The position numbers and the translations under genes are program-made. From positions 34,935,509 through 34,999,508 of the forward strand of contig NC_087067.1 in the NCBI RefSeq assembly GCF_963678635.1: DNA of 64,000 nt. Reading direction: 5' to 3'. A model generated the notes under the pieces. That model had not been told where the DNA came from and ran no database searches. It was given only the letters and a program-made list of their open reading frames with translations. The number at the start of each line of letters is the position of its first letter. The first letter of the stretch is position 1. Origin of the DNA: Symsagittifera roscoffensis. Its lineage: Eukaryota > Xenacoelomorpha > Acoela > Convolutidae. Shown piece after piece: positions 1 to 13,000 of this stretch.

Positions 1-400
1 TTGTTTGTTGGCAATATCTTTTCGAATAACGAATCTGAACCATGTCAGCTAGCATAAAACTGCCCATTTTGACGTCGAACTTCATCTTATTACTGATTTT
101 CACACGTAAAAACGGTTTCCAAAAAACTAATTAACCTACAATGCTATAGTTTTTGACCGATTAAACTGCTCAAGGTCACCGATATTGCCATTAATTTGGC
201 ATTAACTATAATTAGTAGCAAAGACTTTTGACAGACAAAACAATGACAGTCAAATCACTTTTCAGACACTTTTAGCATGTAAAATCAATTTTTTCTGACA
301 ATAAGTATGTCTCAAAGTCACCTGAGAATTCAAATTCGCATGCAAAAATTACTCAAAAATGTAAGATTGCTCGTTTTAATTATTTCTGTCTGTTCGAATT
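1..400. repeat. MITE remnant, composite of two families
   Basis: Bases 1-210 end in TTTGGCATTAACTATA, the same end found at about 12,590 and 13,690 in FARS2 intron 1. Bases 211-400 resemble the second MITE family there: an inner part with GTAAAATCAATTTTTTCTGA and a right end with TTTTAATTATTTCTGTCTG. No coding potential is seen. The right inverted terminus is degraded. Confidence 0.5.
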
Positions 401-1918
401 TTTTTTCATTCCTCTACATTTTTGGTTAACAGCTAAAATGACGCCGCTGTTTCTGGTTAAAGACAATGATTTCACGGTTTCTCAGCAAAGTTTTGTTTGT
501 TTTGGCCTCTTTCTTTTCGAGTTTTCCACTAATTTAAACTTTTTTTGAATTATTGCATTGCGGTCTGGTAAAAGGTCGGTCTGGTAAACGCTCGGTCTAA
601 TAAAAGACCTAGCCTCAATTTTTTAGACGACGTTCATTGATGAGCACCCAGACAACAAAAATCATTTCGAATTTTGAATAAAAGCAATGCGAGGAAATCA
701 TAGTATACACTTACACTTAATAACTACACCCCTCCCCACCCCCACATTGCTAATGGTGGGAAATTTGTCAATTCTAAAAAAGTTATTAACAGTTGAGTTG
801 GTGGTTTTTAGAGGCTGAAACTTTTTTACCACAAGGGCATGGGAATTTCAATTAGATTGCGAATTTCCTAACCTGAGTTTAACTGAATTGTCGAAACTGT
901 TCATGAACAAAAGAATGTCGGGCAATTCATCTCCTATACAGAGTGAACCCACCATTTTGTAGTATAAGCGCTGTAGTAAAAAAAATGTCAGTTCTTCTTC
1001 CAATCTTTTTTGTTCGAAAATGAGTTTTTCTAAATGACTTGACTTCAAAGAAAACAATTCAATTTGATAATTGAAAACAACATAATAAAATTAAAATAAA
1101 AAACTGATCAACTTAAAAGCAACTGACAGTATACGCATTTCTTTTTGTCACGTCAATTTTCTGTGAGCTATATTTGCGTTCCCTAAACTGATACTATTTA
1201 ATCTTAGCTATACGATCTTAGCTAGTCTTATCTCATTATCAAATTGAATTCCTGGCGTCTTTAAGTTTGAAACACAGCCTCAATTTAATTTTCCATTGTC
1301 ATTAAAATCAAAGACAGTTTTGTTTGATTAACTGAAAGTGTTCATTTTCTAATGGCTTTTCCTGACATGAAAAATGACCAAACGACGACGCCTGAAATCT
1401 CGTCAAGTGACGGGGAAAAATTGAACTACTCCAGCAAACCCTATTGAGGAATTTGAAATTTTGCAGGAAACAGAAAGAAAGTGCATATGGTTCTTTTCTG
1501 CTTCATCGTCTGGAAAAATTTAAGTGTCCTTTTTTATTGATAGTTACTATGAGATAAGTCCGATTTATTCACTCTTATCTAAGGATGCAAATAGGCTATT
1601 TATTAAAATCAGTAGGTGAAATTTGTGGTATGAACTAGACTAGTTAATCTACTGCGCGCGTTCAACCGGCGTGAAGAAATTCTGAAATTGTACGCCTGCA
1701 AAAGAGCTGTAGAGGTAGTTGGAAAACATGTTTTAAATAGAGAAAACAACTGTTTTTGCATGTATAAAAATAAACAGGAACACACAACATTTTAGATGAC
1801 TAAAGCATTCTCGAAAACTGTTTTTTTTTCACGCAAAGGGGAAATTCATTCACTATCCTCGAGCCTGGCGGCCCTCTGATAGTGAATTCATTCACTAGTT
1901 GCGAAAGTTAAATGCTGA
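401..1918. other. AT-rich intergenic, no gene seen
   Basis: Only short open frames occur here, with no splice-consistent coding block. The stretch holds homopolymer runs and two near-identical phrases around 560-600 (GGTCTGGTAAA). Nothing else is recognisable. Confidence 0.5.
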
Positions 1919-2572
1919 TTTAAATTATCCGGACAAAACAAACAAAACTTAAATTTTCAAACGGGTTTTTCTCAATTTAGGTTAAGATAAGACAAAAATT
2001 GAAGAGAACGAAAGTTCAACCAAAATTTAACCCAAAAATGGGTCATTTTGGATTTTTTCAATTAATCAAAAATTACGCTGAAACTAGTTTGTTAATTGAT
2101 GAGGAATGTATATCACGAGAAGCTTTTTACACAGCCCAACAAAGTGCTAGGAGGGTTAAATATCCAAAAGCATGTATAAGAGAAATTATTTTTGCTTGAT
2201 AGTCAAGAAATGTGATTTTTACTATATAAAGCCCAAAATCTTTGCTTAAATACAAATTTGTAACAATTTATTCAGATTTTGGAGATTTAACTTTTCTGGA
2301 ACTTTGTTGGGCTGTGTAAGAGGCTTCTTGTGATATATATTTCTCATCATTTAACAAAATAGCTTCAGCGTAATTTTTGATTAATTTTTGAAAATGACCC
2401 ATTTTTGGGGTAAAAATTTGGTCGAGAATATCGGAGAAAAATTGCACCATATAAATTCTGATGAAACTCTAAGCTACTTTTGTGCTCTTCACTTTTTGTC
2501 TAAGCTTAGCCCAAATTGAGAAAAACGTGTTTGAAAATTCAAGTTTTGTTCATTTTGTCCGGATAATTTAAA
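1919..2572. mobile_element. Foldback element with ~270-bp inverted arms
   Basis: The outer ends are exact inverted repeats: TTTAAATTATCCGGAC at 1919 and its complement ending at 2572. The arms run about 1919-2190 and 2275-2572 and match along their length with scattered substitutions and small indels. About 85 bp of unique sequence lies between them. Each arm carries a related short reading frame, 1999-2199 on plus and 2268-2450 on minus, sharing PKMGHF, LIKNYAE and YTAQQS. This is a palindromic (foldback/MITE-like) element. The peptide may be a leftover of a transposase or of a captured host exon. No target duplication could be fixed. Confidence 0.75.
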
Positions 2573-3204
2573 ACAGCTCTGTACTGCTTAATCTTGATTA
2601 GAACTATAAAGAGTCACTCAGCAGTGCCGAAGTACAACAGTGCCAAAAAAGGCGGGAAAATTTCAGACTAATTTAACCCTAAATTATTGACGCTAATTAA
2701 CAAAGAAAACATCCAATTTTGGCGCCAAAATGTCTGCAATTGCAAATTTAACAATTATTTTTGCGCCAAAACGTCTAAGTTGCAAATTTTTTTGCTCAAA
2801 ATATCAAATTGTCACTTAGGATTGTAATCGATCACCGTTTAATTTTTGATTGCCGCACTTTATATGTTCAAGTTTGTTCAAAGTTTTGGCAATGTTGAAC
2901 AAAGTTTTCATTTTTGGCACTGTTGAACTAATTTTTCTCGGCACTGTTGTGCTGTCCCGATCTGTAATAAACGATGACTCACTGTATAGTAGCAACAGCT
3001 AGATTTTAAATCGAGAATATTTGTAAATAAATCTAGACACGCAATGTTGAGATGTGAACAAAATTCGAAATGCAATACCGGCTGTTGCTTATCTGGAATG
3101 AGAAGCATGTGAAAAAGTTTAATAAAATGCCTACATGTGAAAAAAAAATTAACGCTCTCACGTGATTTTTACTTTGAAATTTGTTTTAGTTGATAGTTCT
3201 AGGA
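2573..3204. other. Intergenic, no gene seen
   Basis: AT-rich with short repeated phrases (GCGCCAAAA at about 2722 and 2763). No coding evidence. Confidence 0.4.
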
Positions 3205-3362
3205 AAAAAAATATTGCACCAGTGTTTCAATTTCACATTTGAACAACTAGTGCAAAATTTGAAACAGTAGTGCAATAGTTGAATACTGCACTAGTGTTTC
3301 AAATATTGCACTAGTTTTTCAGATATTGCACTAATGATTCAAATTGCACTAATTTTTCAAAT
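3205..3362. repeat. Degenerate minisatellite, ~20-25 bp unit
   Basis: Repeats of a TTGCACTAGTTTTTCAAATA-like unit recur six or more times with variation in both length and sequence. Some units read in the complementary sense (GTGCAAAATTTGAAACA). Confidence 0.6.
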
Positions 3363-3619
3363 AAGGCACGGAAACATACTGAAAACGTGTGTTTTATGAA
3401 GAAAAAAAGATATGACGGAGAAAAATAAAGTTATTGGCTTTTTCCAGAAGTAATAAGAGTTTTTCACATGTTCGGAGCTTTTACTCAATATGTGCTCAAT
3501 CATTTGAACATTCAGTGTTGGACGCAATCTCCCATTAATTGCATTCATTCTGCTTCAAGCAGCAATAAAATTTTTCGGTCAGTTTTTCGAATCATCATTG
3601 AATTGAGTTTCGTTTTTAG

Positions 3620-5271
3620 CCGATTACTTAGAGGAGAGAAATAACCCACACACTCCAACTTACGGTTGGACTGTCCCAAACACTTCAAACTATGGTTATC
3701 CCACCTCTGTAACGGAATACCCAAATATTCCATACCAGCGACCGTTCGAAGACACAGTAAGAACAAGTTCGCCAGACAACTCGCAGAAAAACACATTGCA
3801 AGCAGGGCCTTCTAATTTTCCATCCAGATTTTTGACAAATTCAAAACAGAGACCAGAAACAACTGAAAGAAGCTCGCAAATTGATCTCAATTCAACCCCT
3901 GTTGAAAGCGTGTCTTCACAAACTCAACCGCAGCAAATCAACTTGAACATTGATGTTAACGTTCGTAATAACAACGAGCCAAAATACGATTATAACCACG
4001 ACTTTAGACCAAGCTACTCTTCAGGCACACAGAACCAAACAGATTTTCGGGCTCTATCTCCAATCAATAGAGAGTTCAGAAAAACGAAAGAGACTCAAAC
4101 TTTTGTTGATGAAAATTTGAACAGTTCTCAGTTGGCACCTCAGTTTTCAGACAGTAACAGTCAAAATCAATCTAGAGAAGGTGACAGCATGTATTTGATT
4201 GAGTATAGATATCTTCCTGGAGTTCAAAATGACCCCACGATTGAAGACTTGGAAATGAAATGCAGCAAGGCTCTTGGCGAAACCAACGGGTTGCTTACAG
4301 CAGCGGACCAAATTTCGCCTCCCGGAACGCCCAAACGGTATTCTCCAAGTGAGAGAAAACCGAGAAGCAACATAATTTCAATATCAGCAACTTCAAGTGT
4401 CAGAAATACATTTATAAGCCGACAGAGAACTGAAACTGATGTTGACGAAACGAGAAGGTTCAGTTCGTTGCCGAGAAACGGAATTCGAAGCAGTACGAAT
4501 CCCATGACTGCAAGATACCAGGCACTTTATCCGAATCTGCTCAACTCAAGTAACAGCGATTGTGATTCAGAGAATTGCCGAACCTCTCAACTGAATTTGG
4601 CAAACAGCATACGGAATTTAAAAATCTCCGCAAATAAAGCTTTACTGGACCAAAAGACTGGAAACCGCGTTGGACTTGATGCGTCTCCAAGAATTCCTTC
4701 GGAGCCTGTTTATACATTGTCAGAGTTCAAACTATCCCGGGACAATTTAGATCACGACAATTTGACTTGTCAATGCTACGATTCTGCAACAACTTTTGCA
4801 GCTAATCGCTCATTCAATTCGGAGAATCTGACAGTTCCTGGAAGACCAATGCACGCTGACTCCAACCCGCGCTTAAATGACTTCAATTTACAGAGCACAA
4901 AAGCTACAAATACTTATCAAAATGGCAACTTGTATCATAGCACGTATCGAACATCAGCACATCATACTGACCACCAAAACGGGATCTGTACTTGCGAAGA
5001 TGACTATAATTTGCGCAATCATGCTTTTTCCAACAACTCCAATTTGCTCAATGGTTATTACCCAGAATACAACACAAACAGTCAAGACTACTTTTTCCGG
5101 TCAAGGCTCACTAAGACACCGTATTACAGACAGTCTAATGATCCCTGCTGTAGATGTGTATGTGAGGATCATGATGATGATGATGATGGAAACTGTTACG
5201 GACAACAATGTCCCATGTGTGTACTTGAAAGGAGTTTCACTATCAGAAATGGCTCTTACCTTGACCCTTGA
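3620..5271 (+). CDS. Terminal exon of an Asn/Ser/Thr-rich protein, family not recognised
   Basis: The frame is open from a good acceptor (CGTTTTTAG at 3611-3619) to the TGA at 5269-5271, giving about 550 residues. No ATG is needed within the exon, so this is probably the last exon of a longer gene whose upstream exons I could not place. The product is low in hydrophobic residues and rich in Asn, Ser, Thr, Gln and Arg, with many Tyr-containing patches (such as TPTYGW and YPEYNTN), as in a disordered scaffold or RNA-associated protein. Near the C-terminus a Cys cluster (CCRCVCEDHDDDDDGNCYGQQC) contains a GAT-repeat-encoded run of five Asp, followed by CPMC. Cys/His spacing could allow metal binding, but no known finger matches. 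There is no signal peptide or membrane segment in the visible part. The unusually long open frame in AT-rich DNA supports coding; function is unknown. Confidence 0.7.
5164..5190 (+). repeat. (GAT)n microsatellite in coding sequence
   Basis: GAT/GATG repetition encodes the poly-Asp run between the two Cys clusters of the exon ending at 5271. It is likely length-variable. Confidence 0.7.
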
Positions 5272-5937
5272 GAAACAATACGACTGGGTTGGGCTCTATA
5301 AGATTCTTGACTATGGAGAACTTTTAGTACTTTTTTATTAAATGTATGAAGAATAATGCATGTTGTTTGCAAATTTAGCTTTTCAAAATTGATAAATAAC
5401 AATTATTAAAAGGCGATTAATGTATAGCAATTAATTAATTGATTTTTTGTTAGTGATTTTTTGCTTATTGTGAAACTGATGCAGGAATTGGAACTTACTT
5501 AAAACGAACTAAAAATACTTAGCGCTGATGACTTTACCGCCCTCCATGAGATAATACATTAGAAACTGCGGAAGAAGTACAATTTTTTTTGTCTAATCGC
5601 GCAACTTTGTTCAAGGAAAAAGCACTTAATTTTTAGCTCACGGCTTAGTCCTATCAATGTTTAACTGATTAATCCCAACACTGAGTCGCGGGTCAAAGCG
5701 CTGCGATTAAACAAACATCTGTAACTAAACTAGATAAAAAAACGTTTTTTTTGAAGAATGTTACTTTTTAAAAAAAGTATTGCCGTTACTGATTCATCTT
5801 ATGAGGTGTAATTTCAAATACACGCAAAAATGTTCAAACAGTAAATCAACGGCAAATAGCGGCCATTGCAGTCGCTTCAAAATGTTGCGATCTTGCTACC
5901 AGAACACAAATTCATAGTCTTTATATGTATGTATAGT
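5272..5937. other. 3' flank, no gene seen
   Basis: AT-rich sequence downstream of the terminal exon, probably including its 3' UTR. No canonical AATAAA lies close by; ATTAAA occurs at about 5337. Nothing else is recognisable. Confidence 0.4.
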
Positions 5938-6390
5938 CAGGGGCGGATCTAGGATTTTCTCGAGGGTGGGGGGGGGCGGACTTTCAAAAAATTTTCGAAA
6001 ATTTTGACGACCTTTTTTTTAGGTCGACCAAATTGATTTTTCGAGCTCTCCCAATGCACTGTTATGTCCCTATTTTGGCTAAATGGATTTTGACTAAATT
6101 TTCTGCGCCGCAGGCAAACTTTTGAAAAAAAAACAGTCAAAAAAGCAGTTTTTGGGCACTTTTTGAAAAATGTTGACAGAAAAATCGCGTTTTTTTTGGC
6201 GCGCGCTCCCCCTCAAACTTGGTATATATTGGCGCCAAAGGCGTCTTACTAAAAATTTTAGTGTCGGTCCGCCAGAAATGGATTTATTAAAAAGTATCAA
6301 AGGGGGGACCCTTTGGGTCGGCAGGGGGTCGAATCCCTTAGGGGGGAGGGGGTCCGCCCACCCCCCAGCCCCGCCCTAAATCCACCCCTG
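5938..6390. mobile_element. Non-autonomous hAT-type DNA transposon (MITE)
   Basis: The left end reads CAGGGGCGGATCTAGG and the right end is the near-complement (CCTAAATCCACCCCTG). The 8 bp outside each end are TGTATAGT and TGTATAGC, a 7/8 match. An 8-bp target duplication with CAGGGG-type termini is typical of hAT elements. The 453-bp body has G-rich and C-rich tracts near both ends and no transposase frame, so it would need a transposase supplied elsewhere. Confidence 0.8.
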
Positions 6391-9300
6391 TGTATAGCAT
6401 AGCCCGCATTTAAGAAAAGTGAAAACAAATCGATTAAATTGATTTTTGTGGTCTAAAATGTTGTAAATATAATCGACTCCCATGTTACGTTCAGACAACA
6501 AAATTGGACTAAAAATGGATTTAAAACAAAAATGTCAAAACAAAATGCATTATAATTTATTTGGAATCCAATATAATGGATTTTATAATAAGTAGGAAAT
6601 CACATTAAAATGGATTTTCTTTCCTTTTTATTTTTGTTCCACGCGTCGTGCAAAATTTTGCAGGATTTTCTGCATTTATCAAGTGAGTTATGCGGAAAAT
6701 TTGCTACGGCCTAACCCCCATTTCTAAACCTAAACTCAAATTGCAAAAAGATTCCGTGAAGCTCTCCCCCCTAACATTTGCCCCTTTGCTCCCCTTCAAT
6801 CTCACTACACCTGTGAACAACCCCCCCCCCCCACCATTAACCCAGCACCCCTTCCCCACATGAACCCCCCAACTGAATCCCACCGTCTGACACCCCCCCC
6901 CCCCCCCACTGAACCCCGCGGGGAGAGGGGGGCTTGTTGTAAAAGGGTAAACGCTAGGGGGGGTATGGAAGTGGGACTAGTCCACCTCCAACTTTACCCC
7001 CTTCCCCCAAGTTTAGTAAAATTGTTGAAAGGAACAAAACTCAGTTTTTGGGTAACATAAAAACTAACAAAAATATCAAAGTTAGGCAGAAAAAAAATTA
7101 AATTGAACAACAAGTAACCAACGTAACCAACTTTAGTTTAAAACGTAAAAAAACTATGCGCGTTGAAATTCGGCATCTCAGTAAAGTAGAAAAAAATCGA
7201 TTATAATTTAGTTTCACTGTCAGTGTCCACAAAAGTGAAAAAAAATCGATTATAATGGATGAAAAAAGGATTTTGTTGCCTCGAAAATTAGTAATATTAT
7301 AATTCATCTTAATTGATTAAAATCGATTTGTTTTCCCTTTTGTAGACACTGACAAAGAAACTCAATTATAATCGATTTTTATTCATGGAATTCCAATGCG
7401 GGAGGCTTTATAAACAAATGTAGTCGCCCCACCGAAAACCTTAAGCCAACATTGTCTTTAAATATCTGACTCTGTCTTGCAATTGCATTTAAATATCTGA
7501 CTCTGTCTACTTATATTGTCAAAATTTTCATCTAAAATTAACACTTCAATTATGTCATAAAATAGTCTTTGCCTTTTATATACAGCCCCATCTTATGGGC
7601 CCAAAAATTTGCTACCCCTCAAATTTTTCGTTCAACATATGATTTTGTTAAAAAAATTTTGTGACTTATTTCACAAAAACTCGTGATGAAAAAAAGTAAC
7701 TTCCAGTCTTGACGCTTCAAATTGGCTGAAAATTTTTTTCCTTGTTCCGAAAACGTTTTTTTTTCATAGCCAATTTTTGCGAACTTAAAAAATCCTATTA
7801 AGGGTCAAATGTAAAGTATTATTCAAATTCTCTTTGTCTTGACTCAGATTCAGAAAAAAATCATTAAAATTGCCACAAAGTCAGAAAAAAATTGATCTGA
7901 GTCTTTTCAATTTCTGCAATACGTTAGACCAAAATTTACCTCTCAACTTGAATTATACTAAAAAATTAAATTTGGAGCGGCAACTACAGCTTAGGAAACA
8001 ATAAAAAATATAACGTTTAAAAATTAGTGGAATTCAAATTGAGTGGTAAGCTTCTCGAAAAACTTAGTCTATTTATTCTGAAAGTTGATCATATTCCGAC
8101 TTTGAAGTTTGACTTTTTCTACTTTGAGACAATTTTCATGACCATGTTTAGAATCTGAGTCACAAAGAAAATTTTAAATCAAATCTTTACCTGTTGAGTC
8201 CATCTATGTATTCACCATACAGCATTGTCATTTTAACGTTTCTTTAGATATAGTTACCGCTCTTTCTCCCTTTTTCACTCAATTAATCACATTCTTTGGG
8301 GACAAACAAGAAATTTGACAACAAAAATTGCAATTTTATTTTTGCTTGCTTCAATTTTTTAGAATTTTTTTTTATTTTTCAATTTTTATATCAACTTGGC
8401 CTGAACTCTATCTGCTTTTATAGCAACTGATAACCGTTGCTTTCGGAGAAAAAAATTTGTTTAAAATTATATGATCAGACCTAAGATTTTTTTGCTGCCA
8501 GCAGAAATTAAAAAATAAGTTTTTAAAAACAAAAAAAAACTAAGACACCGTTCCTCCTCATTTTTCAAATGGTCGGAACCATAAATTATCTGGGAAATTT
8601 TTTATTGCTTTAAACTAGCGACCACTAAGTTCAGATAACATATGCTAGCAAATTGCAAAGCATTTATTGGATTTCGAAAAAAAAACATTCAACTAACAGT
8701 TGAAAAAGAGTAATGAACGCAAGTAAACAAAAAAAAAAAAAAACTGACTGACTTGTTTTTTTTCAAGAGCCTTCACTTTTTGAACTTCAAGCAAAAAAAA
8801 TAGATAACCGTAAGGCTCTTTGAAATTAAAGAGCAAATTATGATGGACACTCTTCTGTTAAAATTGTCTTAAAACGTTAAGTTTTTACTTCGCTGGGAAA
8901 TCTGATAATTAATTTCCATTTTCGAAATCAGATGTTGCATATTTTTCATGGCCTCTACTTTTTTGATGTTCAATAGTGGAGTTTGCCTTCCTACCAATAT
9001 AAGTAAACTGAACTTGGAAAATTCAAACCGCAAAATAAAATCAAAATTGAGCATTAGCAAAGTTAAAATTTTTTCGTGAAAAAATAAATCAGTAAGACCT
9101 ATATATTGAAACTTGAATTCAAAAAATAACACGAAGTCAAGTTGCAAAAAAAACTTTAGACTTCAATCGGATAAAAACAAAAATGTGGATTCTGATTCTC
9201 CAAATTGCTCTCAAATGGCACCTGCTAACAGGCCTTCGAATCGGCGCTACCAAAATTGTGCATTTATAATAAATAACTTCTGTAATATGCCTGATTCTTA

Positions 9301-9644
9301 AGCGAACTTAATATTTTCATCATTCGGTTCCTCCATGAAGAGATAAGCTGCCGTGCATCCCGCTGATTTTGAAACTAGCCATTCAGTTCATTGATTAAAT
9401 AACTTTTTAAAGATACGAGCTTTCAGAAGGAGATAAGTGTTTTATGATCTAAAGAGCACCTGCTCAGATGTTATAACATTTATAGTTATACCTCTTCAAA
9501 TGGTTTAACATTTATAGTTATACCTCTTCAGGTGGTATAGTAACGTGGTATAACTAACTTAATAAATTTTATTTTAAAAGCAATTTATTAGACTTCTATT
9601 TTATCTTCAGCTCAAACATCTTACAATCAATCTGTTTTTATTTT
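6391..9644. other. Long intergenic stretch, no gene recognised
   Basis: Holds C-rich low-complexity tracts at about 6816-6910, and an inverted repeat at about 7190-7260 versus 7310-7385 built on GTGTCTACAAAAG/ATCGATTATAAT motifs. An AT-rich segment at 8875-9115 resembles, with much divergence, 14,020-14,240 in FARS2 intron 1 (shared phrases ATTTTCGAAAT and ATAGTGGAGTT). A short tandem repeat (ACATTTATAGTTATACCTCTTCA) lies at about 9475-9535. Open frames here are short and unsupported. Confidence 0.45.
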
Positions 9645-10099
9645 TTATCTTACAGTCACCTTCAATTCAGTTTTAGCAGCCTCTTCAATTTGCTTCTTAA
9701 TTTGATTTACGTCATCTTGCATCAACTGTTTCTCAAAATGCCGAAAAGTCAACCTGAATGCCTTGCTTGTTCTTCCAGTTTTGTTGCAAATATACGTGTC
9801 AAAACAGCTCACATTTTCCACAAGGTCGCCGCCTATGCTTCTGACGAGATCGTAAAAATCATTTTCGTGGAATTTTGCAGAACTGTGGAGCCAAAACGAG
9901 ATATCGTTATACATTGGCATGTAGTTCGAAAATGGCTTGAACTTGAAAGGTTCATCAATTCCTTTATCGGCTACTTGAAACTGATTGATGAACCTTTCAT
10001 CCTTGCTCCAGAATAGCCTGATGTCTGGAATGTTGTACAGTAGCATTGCTATGCGTTCCAGTCCAATTCCAAAAGCCCAACCTACTCGATCTGGACATC
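9645..10099 (-). CDS. FARS2: FARS2 exon 4
   Basis: Acceptor CTTTTTAG|GATGTCC. Encodes the end of codon 304 to residue 454: motif 3 (GIGLER) and the whole FDX-ACB domain, ending KVTVR and TAA at 9647-9645. Confidence 0.95.
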
Positions 10100-13000
10100 C
10101 TAAAAAGAAAAGCATTGTTATGTGTTATCATTGGTTCGCATTCCTGTCGACCATTCGATTTTCAGTTTGAAACCATCTAATTAAGTTTGAATTGCTATGC
10201 GTTCCAGTCCAATTCCAAAAGCCCAACCTACTCGATCTGGACATCCTAAAAAGAAAAGCATTGCTATGTGTTATCATTGGTTCGCATTCCTGTCGACCAT
10301 TCGATTTTCAGTTTGAAACCATCTAATTAAGTTTGAATTGCTATGCGTTCCAGTCCAATTCCAAAAGCCCAACCTACTCGATTTGGACATCCTAAAAAGA
10401 AAAGCATAGCTATGTGTTAGCATTGGTTCGCATTCCTGTCGACCATCGATTTTCAGTTTGAAATCTTCTGTTTTTCAGTTAATCAGCAGGAGGCCTAACC
10501 CAGTGCTTCAAAGAGACCACCTCGTTCAAATAAAGCCGTCATATTTCAACCGGTTGAATGATTTCGCCACCATCTAGATCTTGATCTCATGAACTCCAAT
10601 GCAGTAATATGTAACACTTGAATATCTCACCAGCATCGGCGACAATTTTCTGCTCGATCACTCCACAGCCTAACACTTCCACCCACTTGCCCTCGTGTTC
10701 TATCTCCAACTCCCAGGAGGGGTGGGTGAAGGGGAAGTAGACCTCATTCCACCTGGAGTTCAGCCGACGACTGAACAGGTAGTTCATCAGGTCTTCCAGA
10801 CACGACTTCAAGTCATACTCCAGCATCTTCGAGGTCTCCATTGTCAGAGTCTCTTGGTACTCGCTCTGAGCAGTTCAAACCATACAAATTATTTCTGGCA
10901 ATAGAGATAGCAGAAGTACGAGTATACAATCACTCACTCTATCATTTTTGATACTTCGTCTGAGTAAAGTACTTGAGTGGTCATGTTGTTTTTTGAAAGA
11001 AAATATATTTTTGAAGACAGCATCATTTTTGATACTTCGTCTGAGTAAAGTACTTGAGTGGTCATGTTGTTTTTTGAAAGAATATATTTTTGAAGACAGC
11101 ATCATTTTAGAACTTAAACTCTATCTTTGTTACTTTTTGTATGAAGTTCTAAGCAACCTCAGAGGGTTACTTAAAACATTCATCAATAATTGTCGCTTGT
11201 TTCGAGTTTTCGCCCTACCTTAACTACCATTTTAGGCACTTTTGAAAAAATCTACATCAGTTTCTGGAAGATTAATTAAGTATGACAGCAGAACACTCAC
11301 TGTTCGCTCATGCGATGTAAATAGTTGCGGCTGCTGAATCGAATGCATGCCATCCATCGATCCACTACTAGAGTTAATCTGAACTTGTATTGAAATTGGA
11401 TCCGAGTTCGGAAACAACTGGTACTTGGTGAACAATCTCACTCCCTCGCACTGATGAAAGACCGGAAAGTGACTGGAGTCGATCTCGTCTCGTCTGTAGA
11501 CATCGCCAAACACAAGGAAAGCAGGAAGTCCTGCTCTGATCAGTTCTGACTGATGAGCCGAAGTGTGCGCTCGCAGAACCCAGTCCTTAAACAAATGACA
11601 CTATTGTCTCACGAAGGCTTCCACAATGCAATAGGATGAAAATTCAATTAGCTTAAAGAAGCAAAAAAGTGACAAATAACTTGAGGAAAATGATCTCAAG
11701 AAAAAACGAGATAACTAAACTAGAAAACTATCAAAAATCAAACACGAACAACCGCTGATAAACAAATCTTCAAAAAATACATAATATAGAGAGTTGCAAA
11801 AAGTTCGGACAGACAGAAATAATTAAAAAGAAAAAAGAGCAACTGTCTAGACATCAACGGAAACTAAAACTGAAATAAACATAACGTCGAAAAATTATAA
11901 AGCAGAGTTTCGCTCAAAACCTATAACCACGGCGGGCAATTGCATCCGAAGCGTCGAAATGTTTTATAGTAAATTCTGGATGCTCATAGCAGTATTTAAA
12001 AATTAGGCTAGCATAATCATCGGATAATCGACAATCTCGCAATTTGAATTTGATCTGACAAAAATTTCAAGGTTGTTCGGCTTCAGATTTTGCATGTAAA
12101 AAGCATCGAAAAGCACTGATTGCTCATTTCAATTAATTGTGTCTGTCCGAACTTTTTGCTACTAATTATAGCTTACATATATAGAGAGTTGCAAAAAGTT
12201 CGGACAGACAGAAATAATTAATAAGAGCAATCTGCCAATTTTGAGCAGTTTTTGCATGCAAATTTAAATTTTTAGGTGACATTGAGACATACTTTCTGTC
12301 TGAAAAAAATGTCTGAAAAAGGTCATTTGCTCTTTTTAATTATTTTTGTCTGTCCGAACTTTTTGCAGCTCTCTATAATACAGTCAATGTCAAATTGTTG
12401 GCAACATCAGTGAACTTCAGCAATTAAATTGGTCAAAAACGATACCATTTTGGGTTTATTAGTTTTCTGAACACGGTTTTTACGAGGGGGAAATCATTGA
12501 AAAACAGAAATAAAACGTCAAAATGAGCGGTTTTAGGTTAATTAACTTCGTTCAGATTTGTTGACCGAAAAGGATATTGACAACAATTTGGCATTAACTA
12601 TATAATAAGTTGCAAAAAGTTGGAACAGACAGAAATAATTAAAAAGAGCAATCTGCCAACTTTCAGCAAACTTTGAATGCGAAGTTGAATTTTTAGGTGA
12701 CCTTGAGATATACTTTTAGTCTACAAATAAGCTTTTGCATGCAAAAAATGTGTGAAAGAGGTCATTTGCTCTGTAAACTAATTCTATCTAATCCAACTTT
12801 TTGCAGCTTCTAATAATTCTCTCAAAATTCGCTTTTGCTTTTTTTCGGTGTTTCAGTTGTTTGACTTTGGCTCGGAGAAGTTGCAGACAATTGATGAACT
12901 CAATCTCTCACAATTTTTTTCACATGATTCAAAAAAATAGACGTTTCTGAAAAAACGCAATCATTTGACCTTGCTCTGGTGACAATTGCAATACAACTTT

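Noticed and set aside
6325-6345. GGGGTCGAATCCC, a tRNA B-box-like sequence
   Set aside because: It lies in the G-rich end of the hAT MITE, with no A box at the right distance and no cloverleaf.
6810-6910. C-runs as a possible structured or regulatory element
   Set aside because: Simple low-complexity sequence without pattern beyond homopolymers.
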